Shown here piece by piece: positions 7,950-11,104 of a DNA stretch of 11,104 bases (within the stretch, counting starts at the first letter, position 1; each line of letters starts with the position of its first letter). Location: contig QXYP01000359.1 of the NCBI GenBank assembly GCA_009886815.1, positions 1 to 11,104 of the forward strand, read 5' to 3'. The stretch comes from Halieaceae bacterium. Lineage in GTDB: Bacteria > Pseudomonadota > Gammaproteobacteria > Pseudomonadales > Halieaceae. The notes below the pieces were generated by a model. That model was not told where the DNA came from and did not search any database. It worked only from the letters and a program-made list of their open reading frames with translations. Made by a program: the position numbers and the translations under genes.

Positions 7950-8525
7950 TTAATCCTGATGACTCAAGGCATCAGTTAATATGGTCAATGCCGCGAGTCG
8001 AAGATAATCAATCAACTCTTCCAGCTCGCGTTCGTTGTCATCGCTTTCTTCTTCACTAATGTCGATTTGAGCAATCGCGGCAAAATCTTTCAAAGAATCT
8101 GCCGTATTGGGATCGACGGGCTCTGACGCCGCATTAGCCGCTGCAACTGCCTGGGTAAAACCGGTCAAAAAACCCGTTGCCCACCGGCCTAATGACGTCA
8201 GTCGTGTCTCGAACGCCTCGTCATCTTCGGGTAGCAGCGGGCCAAAAGCGAAGTCCGTGTCTCGAGCCGCCGATAGCGTCGCCGCCAGTAGGCGGGTTGC
8301 AAAATCGGCGGACTCGCCGTGTAAATCAACGGCCAACGCCTTTTCCAGTAGCCCTAGTGCCGCAGTCCTTTGCTCATCTGTGTCATGGGCCATCCCGGTG
8401 GCCAGCAAGCCCGTTGCAGCACCATGGAGCTCCGATGGGTTCAACATGAGCCCGACACCCAACAAGACGTCGGCTGACTCCTGCCAGTCGGGCATGGTTT
8501 CGTAGTCACCTAAGGCATCGAGCAC
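7950..8525 (-). CDS. ygfB: UPF0149 family protein YgfB
   Basis: A 191-residue all-helical protein of the UPF0149/YgfB family. The family mark LNPSELHGAATGLLATGM lies near the N-terminus, the GRWATGFLTGF block is central, and an acidic segment (SEEESDDNERELEELIDYLR) precedes the C-terminal helix RLAALTIL. The open frame extends to a TTG at 8555, but a perfect GAGGAG (complement of 8534-8539) lies inside that extension, eight bases before the GTG at 8525. I therefore take the GTG as the start; this also matches the E. coli length of 192. Its biochemical role is not firmly known. In P. aeruginosa the protein has been linked to control of the ampDh3 amidase and beta-lactam response, which may or may not apply here. 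It is the first gene of ygfB-pepP-ubiH-ubiI and is divergent from the zapA operon. Confidence 0.92.
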   Translation of the reverse strand: MLDALGDYETMPDWQESADVLLGVGLMLNPSELHGAATGLLATGMAHDTDEQRTAALGLLEKALAVDLHGESADFATRLLAATLSAARDTDFAFGPLLPEDDEAFETRLTSLGRWATGFLTGFTQAVAAANAASEPVDPNTADSLKDFAAIAQIDISEEESDDNERELEELIDYLRLAALTILTDALSHQD

Positions 8526-8645
8526 GGACTTTTCTCCTCTGACTCGGCGGCGCAAACAAACAATTTGTTAGCTGTACCACCCAACTTCTCAACTAATTCT
8601 TCGTTTTATGATCCAGAACACTGATATGTTTGACTTTTCAATGCA

Positions 8646-8675
8646 TTGACCCATCGCGCTAGCTGCACATATAGT
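8646..8675 (+). promoter_or_regulatory. Sigma70 promoter for the coiled-coil gene and zapA
   Basis: TTGACC (8646-8651, 5 of 6) and TATAGT (8670-8675, 5 of 6) with an 18-base spacer, in the divergent gap. Predicted transcription start is near 8682, giving a leader of only about 17 bases before the ATG at 8699. This is the best promoter in the window. I see no equally good promoter for ygfB on the other strand of the same gap. Confidence 0.6.
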
Positions 8676-8679
8676 GCAG
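8663..8679. promoter_or_regulatory. Inverted repeat covering the -10 box of the zapA promoter
   Basis: CTGCAC-ATATA-GTGCAG, perfect 6-bp arms around a 5-bp AT core that includes most of the TATAGT -10 element (8670-8675). A protein bound here would block RNA polymerase. It resembles a LexA box in its CTG...CAG ends, but the spacing is 11 bases, not the LexA 10. No regulator is identified. Confidence 0.35.
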
Positions 8680-8698
8680 GATAACCTCTTTAAGTGTA

Positions 8699-8914
8699 AT
8701 GGCCGTGGCTGAGAAACTCATCCAATCTTTGGAAAAGAAAATCGCCGAGCTCATTGAGTTAAGCAATGAGTTGAATCGTGAGAACAGGCAGCTCAAATTG
8801 CGAACCGCCGAACTTCAGCGTGAGCGCAAGGAATTGCTAGAGCGGCAACGGCAAGCAGGAGACTTTATCAACGGGTCCCTTGAGCGACTGCGGAAAATTG
8901 AGGGCGGGGTATGA
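8699..8914 (+). CDS. Small coiled-coil protein of the TIGR02449 type, ZapB-like
   Basis: A 71-residue, highly charged protein that is almost entirely one predicted coiled coil: heptad-like leucines run through LIQSLEKKIAELIELSNELN and continue through ENRQLKLRTAELQRERKELL. It has no signal peptide or membrane segment. The composition and length match the conserved short family (TIGR02449) found just before zapA in pseudomonads and relatives, and they resemble E. coli ZapB (81 residues, all coiled coil). The stop overlaps the zapA ATG by four bases (ATGA), so the two proteins are probably made together. A role as a ZapA partner in Z-ring organisation is inferred from position and shape only. 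The start is uncertain between ATG 8699 and GTG 8705, because neither has a strong ribosome site. Confidence 0.85.
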   Translation: MAVAEKLIQSLEKKIAELIELSNELNRENRQLKLRTAELQRERKELLERQRQAGDFINGSLERLRKIEGGV

Positions 8915-9228
8915 GTCGCACACCCACCTTAACAGTAGAAATTCTCGATAAAGAGTACCAAGTCGCCTGCCCTCCAGAACAGGAAACTGAACTTTTATCT
9001 GCCGCACACCACCTCGATGAACAAATGCGTGATATTCGTGCGGCGGGGAAAGTGATTGGCTTAGAGCGGGTAGCCATTATGGCGGCCCTCAACTTAAGTC
9101 ATGAAGTTCTCGGCCTTCGGGGAGGCCAAGCGCCGAAACCGTTTGATGGGCATGAAGATCGACTCAAGACCTTAGCGAGCAAATTAGATGAGGCTCTTTA
9201 CCAGTTAAGACAACTGGAAATCAACTAA
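8911..9228 (+). CDS. zapA: Cell division protein ZapA
   Basis: A 105-residue FtsZ-associated protein that bundles and stabilises protofilaments in the Z ring. The N-terminal globular domain (about 1-45) has the ZapA pattern TLTVEILDKEYQVACPPEQE followed by LLSAAHHLDEQM. The block LERVAIMAALNLSHEVL (about 51-67) leads into the C-terminal coiled coil (about 80-105, RLKTLASKLDEALYQLRQLE) used for dimer and tetramer formation. The start ATG overlaps the stop of the preceding coiled-coil gene, and a purine-rich stretch (GAGGGCGGGG) precedes it. It is followed after 23 bases by the 6S RNA gene, the classic gammaproteobacterial order zapA-ssrS-fau. Confidence 0.96.
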   Translation: MSRTPTLTVEILDKEYQVACPPEQETELLSAAHHLDEQMRDIRAAGKVIGLERVAIMAALNLSHEVLGLRGGQAPKPFDGHEDRLKTLASKLDEALYQLRQLEIN

Positions 9229-9239
9229 CACCTTTCCGT

Positions 9240-9245
9240 TATACT
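9240..9245 (+). promoter_or_regulatory. -10 box of the 6S RNA promoter
   Basis: TATACT (5 of 6 to consensus) ends six bases before the predicted 6S RNA 5' end at about 9252. No good -35 hexamer is visible at 16-18 bases upstream, where the sequence is the very end of zapA. Confidence 0.5.
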
Positions 9246-9251
9246 GTGCTC

Positions 9252-9429
9252 GCAGCCTGGCGTATTAGCCAGACAGTCAGTCCTCGAGCCGATAATGCTA
9301 CACCCGGGGACCACCGTACGCTGTTGTTGCGCAAATCCGGCCTGACCGGAGAGCCTGATGCAGCACGGCGGTCACCACCTTGAGCCTCAGGGTTCAAGGG
9401 CGACACCGTCAGCGGTACGTTGGGTTGCC
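9252..9429 (+). ncRNA. ssrS: 6S RNA
   Basis: Regulatory RNA that binds sigma70 RNA polymerase by mimicking an open promoter and acts in stationary phase. Three observations support it. First, the ends form a closing stem: 9252-9265 (GCAGCCUGGCGUAU) pairs with 9415-9428 (GUACGUUGGGUUGC) over 14 consecutive pairs, counting G-U. Second, the conserved 5' side GAGCCGATA occurs at 9286-9294, and the conserved 3' element occurs as a 9-bp hairpin, CCTTGAGCC (9378-9386) with GGTTCAAGG (9391-9399). Third, it lies between zapA and fau, as in E. coli and Pseudomonas. The length of about 178 bases is typical (E. coli 183-184). The exact ends are uncertain by a few bases. The cotranscript probably continues into fau, whose start is 19 bases downstream. 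Confidence 0.93.
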
Positions 9430-9448
9430 TTCCAACAAGGGTCATGCC

Positions 9449-10003
9449 ATGAGCGCCACCAAGTCCAAGACCGATTGGCGCCGTGACATGCGCCAGCTGC
9501 GGGACCAACAAGGCCCACGGTCTTTGCCGCCCCTGCTTGAAGCACTAACCGCTTCCTCCGTCTGGATAGACGCTTCAACCATAGCGAGCTATTGCCAAAC
9601 AGGCTCAGAACAGACCCCAACTCTGATTGAAGAGGCTGCTAAAGAATTGGGTAAAACTGTCGTTTTTCCTCGTGTTCTGGGCGCTGGGGAAATGGTGTTC
9701 AAAGCCCCTACGCCCACAGATGCGTTTGAGATTGGCCATTACGGCATCGCCGAACCTCCAGCCACCGCAGAAACAATACCCGTAGCAACGATAGATTTCT
9801 TTCTTGTACCGCTGCTGGCCTGTGACCAATACGGGACTCGGCTGGGTTATGGGGGGGGTTACTACGATCGCTTGCTCGAGGGAGCAGTGGGTTTCACATG
9901 CGGGTTAGGGTTCAACTTTCAAAAGGTAGCGGACTTACCGGGGGAACAACATGACGTGCGGATGCAAGCATTCCTGTCAGAGTCGGGGTTTGAAATCTTT
10001 TAG
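9449..10003 (+). CDS. fau: 5-formyltetrahydrofolate cyclo-ligase
   Basis: ATP-dependent enzyme (also called YgfA or 5,10-methenyltetrahydrofolate synthetase) that converts 5-formyl-THF to 5,10-methenyl-THF and so recycles a folate storage form. It is 184 residues long. Visible family features are the basic N-terminal segment KTDWRRDMRQLR, SYCQTGSEQTPTLI, VVFPRV, the DFFLVPLLACDQYGTRLG block, and the diagnostic GYGGGYYDRLL (133-143). The frame is open further upstream into the 6S RNA, but the ATG at 9449 has AAGG eight bases before it and gives the family length, so the longer reading is rejected. The codons for the glycine motif contain a run of eight G residues (9851-9858). Linkage to 6S RNA is conserved in gammaproteobacteria. 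Confidence 0.95.
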   Translation: MSATKSKTDWRRDMRQLRDQQGPRSLPPLLEALTASSVWIDASTIASYCQTGSEQTPTLIEEAAKELGKTVVFPRVLGAGEMVFKAPTPTDAFEIGHYGIAEPPATAETIPVATIDFFLVPLLACDQYGTRLGYGGGYYDRLLEGAVGFTCGLGFNFQKVADLPGEQHDVRMQAFLSESGFEIF

Positions 10004-10025
10004 AGGCCGCCGGTGAAGAGGGCTG

Positions 10026-10163
10026 TTACTGAACAATAATGCCTGCCTGCTGGGGCGCCATGCTAGTACTGGGCGCAGCGTCTGTTATGAACGAACCCGT
10101 AACAGCGCCCAAAACCACCACGAGAGCAATAATCAACAGAATGTCGGGTCTTTTGTGCCCCAT
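10026..10163 (-). CDS. Predicted single-pass membrane microprotein
   Basis: A 45-codon open frame, ATG at 10163-10161 to TAA at 10028-10026. The translation starts MGHKRPDILLIIALVVVLGA, continues VTGSFITD, and ends in a short polar tail with Gln44-Gln46 region residues PQQAGIIVQ. The pattern is a positive N-terminus (His3, Lys4, Arg5), one hydrophobic helix (about 8-21), then a small polar C-terminus. This fits a single-pass inner-membrane peptide with the N-terminus inside, or an uncleaved signal anchor. AAGG lies ten bases and GAAG four bases before the ATG. It fills the space between fau (convergent, 22 bases away) and ilvA (same strand, 119 bases upstream). No family is recognised. The hydrophobic helix argues for coding, but the short length and lack of comparative data keep this tentative. 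Confidence 0.5.
   Translation of the reverse strand: MGHKRPDILLIIALVVVLGAVTGSFITDAAPSTSMAPQQAGIIVQ
10071..10110. repeat. Strong imperfect inverted repeat inside the microprotein ORF
   Basis: Outer arms GGGCGC (10071-10076) and GCGCCC (10105-10110) enclose a nested TGTTA/TAACA pairing with a 12-base loop and a 6-base bulge. In the minus-strand RNA an alternative fold pairs GGCGCUGUUA with UAACAGACGCU over ten pairs with one bulged A. Neither strand has a U tract after the stem, so it is not a standard terminator. It may be a structured mRNA element or a coding coincidence. Confidence 0.35.
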
Positions 10164-10214
10164 AGCGCTTCAGCCTTTTAGAAATAACTTCCAGTGACTG
10201 CGCTTGTGCCAAAA

Positions 10215-10230
10215 GGTGATGCGTGTCACA
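10215..10230. promoter_or_regulatory. CRP-like binding site upstream of the microprotein ORF
   Basis: GGTGA-TGCGTG-TCACA matches the CRP/Vfr core TGTGA-N6-TCACA at nine of ten positions, with an AAAA flank on one side as in the full consensus. It lies 52-67 bases upstream of the microprotein ATG and about 50 bases after the ilvA stop. A cAMP receptor protein or a related regulator is possible; no experimental support exists here. Confidence 0.35.
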
Positions 10231-10241
10231 ACTTAGCCTGC

Positions 10242-10270
10242 AGAATGCGCCATCAACCCTATTTTGTCAA
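10242..10270 (-). promoter_or_regulatory. Candidate promoter for the microprotein ORF
   Basis: On the minus strand a perfect TTGACA (complement of 10265-10270) is followed after 17 bases by CATTCT (complement of 10242-10247, only 3 of 6). The predicted start, near 10235, would place the CRP-like site just downstream of it. The weak -10 keeps confidence low. Confidence 0.25.
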
Positions 10271-10283
10271 TATTTCACAAAAT
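10261..10283. repeat. AT-rich inverted repeat at the ilvA stop codon
   Basis: ATTTTGT-N9-ACAAAAT, perfect 7-bp arms, with one arm ending on the last base of the ilvA stop. In RNA it could form a weak hairpin after ilvA, but it is A-U rich and is not followed by a U tract. It also overlaps the TTGACA of the candidate microprotein promoter, so it could be an operator. Confidence 0.3.
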
Positions 10284-11104
10284 TAATTTCCAGAGGGTGC
10301 GCTGGGCTTGAGGTAAGCCTGATACGCCGAATTGTTTGTTTCTTCCCAGTGGGGATAGCCTACATCGGCCAAGACCTTCAACAGGGCAGAACGGCGGCCA
10401 TCCGCCAACCTGAAACCCACCAGAATTCTGCCGTAGGCTGCGCCATGGTTTCGGTAGTGAAACAAAGAAATGTCAAAGTCGTTACCGAGGGCATTTAAGA
10501 ACTTGAGTAAGGCGCCGGGCCGCTCGGGAAATTGCACTCTAAATACCAGCTCAGTGCCCAAATCGCAGGGCGCCTGACCACCCACCATGTGTCTAACATG
10601 AAGCTTCGCTGTTTCATTGTCGGTAAGGTTGTCAATCGCATAGCCTTTTTTCTCAAGCTTGAGGGTCAGCTGCTGCAGATCTGTGCTGTTTGGGGTGACT
10701 GACAGGCCCACAAAAACTTGCGCCGAGTGATCATGGACATACCGATAGTTGAACTCCGTGATATTGCGCTTACCCAACTCATTACAGAACCGACGAAAAG
10801 CCCCTGCGCGCTCAGGAATAGTGACCGAAATAACGGCCTCTCTTCGCTCGCCTATTTCAGTGCGCTCAGAGATATAACGCAGACGATCAAAGTTTGTATT
10901 GGCGCCACTTACTGTGGCCGCCATGGTGGCCCCCTCAATGCCATGTTGTTCTACATATTTCTTCATGCCCGCCACCGCTAAGGCCCCTGCAGGTTCAGCA
11001 ATTGCACGGGTATCTTCGAAGATATCCTTAACGCCTGCGCATATCTCGTCGGTGCTCACTGTGATGACATCGGTAACGTGACTTTTAATAAGGCGCAAGG
11101 TTTC
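10283..11104 (-). CDS. ilvA: Threonine ammonia-lyase, biosynthetic (C-terminal part)
   Basis: PLP-dependent threonine deaminase that makes 2-oxobutanoate from threonine, the first committed step to isoleucine. The window holds the last 273 codons; the frame is open through the right edge (first visible residues ETLRLIKSHVTDVITV), so the gene is cut by the window and not truncated in nature as far as can be seen. The end of the catalytic domain is recognisable (FEDTRAIAEPAGALAVAGMKKY, then SGANTNFDRLRYISERTEIGERRE). Two ACT-like regulatory domains follow: one with TIPERAGAFRRFCNELG and NITEFNYRY, and one with QFPERPGALLKFLNALG and ISLFHYRNHGAAYGRILVGF. Two such domains mark the biosynthetic, isoleucine-inhibited enzyme rather than the catabolic TdcB type. 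The catalytic PLP lysine is outside the window. The stop is TAA. Confidence 0.95.
   Translation of the reverse strand, partial: ETLRLIKSHVTDVITVSTDEICAGVKDIFEDTRAIAEPAGALAVAGMKKYVEQHGIEGATMAATVSGANTNFDRLRYISERTEIGERREAVISVTIPERAGAFRRFCNELGKRNITEFNYRYVHDHSAQVFVGLSVTPNSTDLQQLTLKLEKKGYAIDNLTDNETAKLHVRHMVGGQAPCDLGTELVFRVQFPERPGALLKFLNALGNDFDISLFHYRNHGAAYGRILVGFRLADGRRSALLKVLADVGYPHWEETNNSAYQAYLKPSAPSGN

Noticed and set aside
8107..8505. A 132-codon plus-strand frame opposite ygfB
   Set aside because: It is Ser/Ala-rich low-complexity sequence arising from the antisense of an alanine-rich gene, with no ribosome site or motif.
8663..8679. LexA (SOS) box at the zapA promoter
   Set aside because: The CTG and CAG ends are 11 bases apart rather than 10 and the flanks do not fit the consensus; kept only as an unassigned inverted repeat.
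9380..9448. Longer fau reading frame starting inside the 6S RNA
   Set aside because: The extension lies in the conserved 6S 3' half and closing stem, and the ATG at 9449 has its own ribosome site and gives the normal protein length.
1..11104. Mobile elements, toxin-antitoxin pairs, CRISPR arrays or phage defence genes
   Set aside because: I looked for transposase-like frames, direct repeats, integrase signatures and paired small genes and found none; coding sequence is accounted for by conserved core genes.

Overview
The window is a compact stretch of conserved housekeeping genes from a gammaproteobacterium. The strongest signs are the zapA - 6S RNA - fau(ygfA) arrangement, the ygfB-pepP-ubiH-ubiI run, and the rppH-ptsP-lgt operon. 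The mixture of Pseudomonas-like neighbourhoods and a moderately high GC content would fit a marine lineage related to the Cellvibrionales/Halieaceae, but that placement is inference. I see no insertion sequence, phage, integron, CRISPR array, tRNA or rRNA, and no clear mark of recent horizontal transfer.

Left region, minus strand (1-2892): rppH, ptsP and the first codons of lgt form a tightly overlapping operon (GTGA and ATGA 4-base overlaps). It encodes an RNA 5'-pyrophosphohydrolase, enzyme I of the nitrogen phosphotransferase system, and prolipoprotein diacylglyceryl transferase. A HAD-family phosphatase gene is divergent from rppH (3001-3654, plus strand), and both genes start with TTG.

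Middle region, minus strand (3679-8525): ygfB - pepP - ubiH - ubiI - gcvH. This matches the enterobacterial ygfB-pepP-ubiH-ubiI-gcvTHP order, but gcvT and gcvP are absent. gcvH is followed at once by the convergent HAD gene. The two FAD hydroxylases serve ubiquinone synthesis.

Right region, plus strand (8699-10003): a small coiled-coil protein gene and zapA (overlapping ATGA) share a promoter in the 173-bp divergent gap with ygfB. They are followed by a well-formed 6S RNA gene and then fau (5-formyltetrahydrofolate cyclo-ligase).

Far right, minus strand (10026-11104): the 3' two-thirds of ilvA (biosynthetic threonine deaminase with two ACT-like domains), then an unannotated 45-codon ORF for a single-pass membrane microprotein. 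That ORF has a CRP-like palindrome and a possible promoter upstream.

The genes do not form one pathway. They are several conserved modules (RNA decay and PTS-Ntr signalling, ubiquinone synthesis, Z-ring assembly, 6S/one-carbon metabolism, isoleucine synthesis) placed side by side. I did not find a convincing novel multi-gene system. The points most worth a second look are the microprotein and its upstream sites, the solitary gcvH with a paired GATC inverted repeat in its leader, the ZapB-like coiled-coil gene in the zapA operon, and the heavy use of non-ATG start codons.
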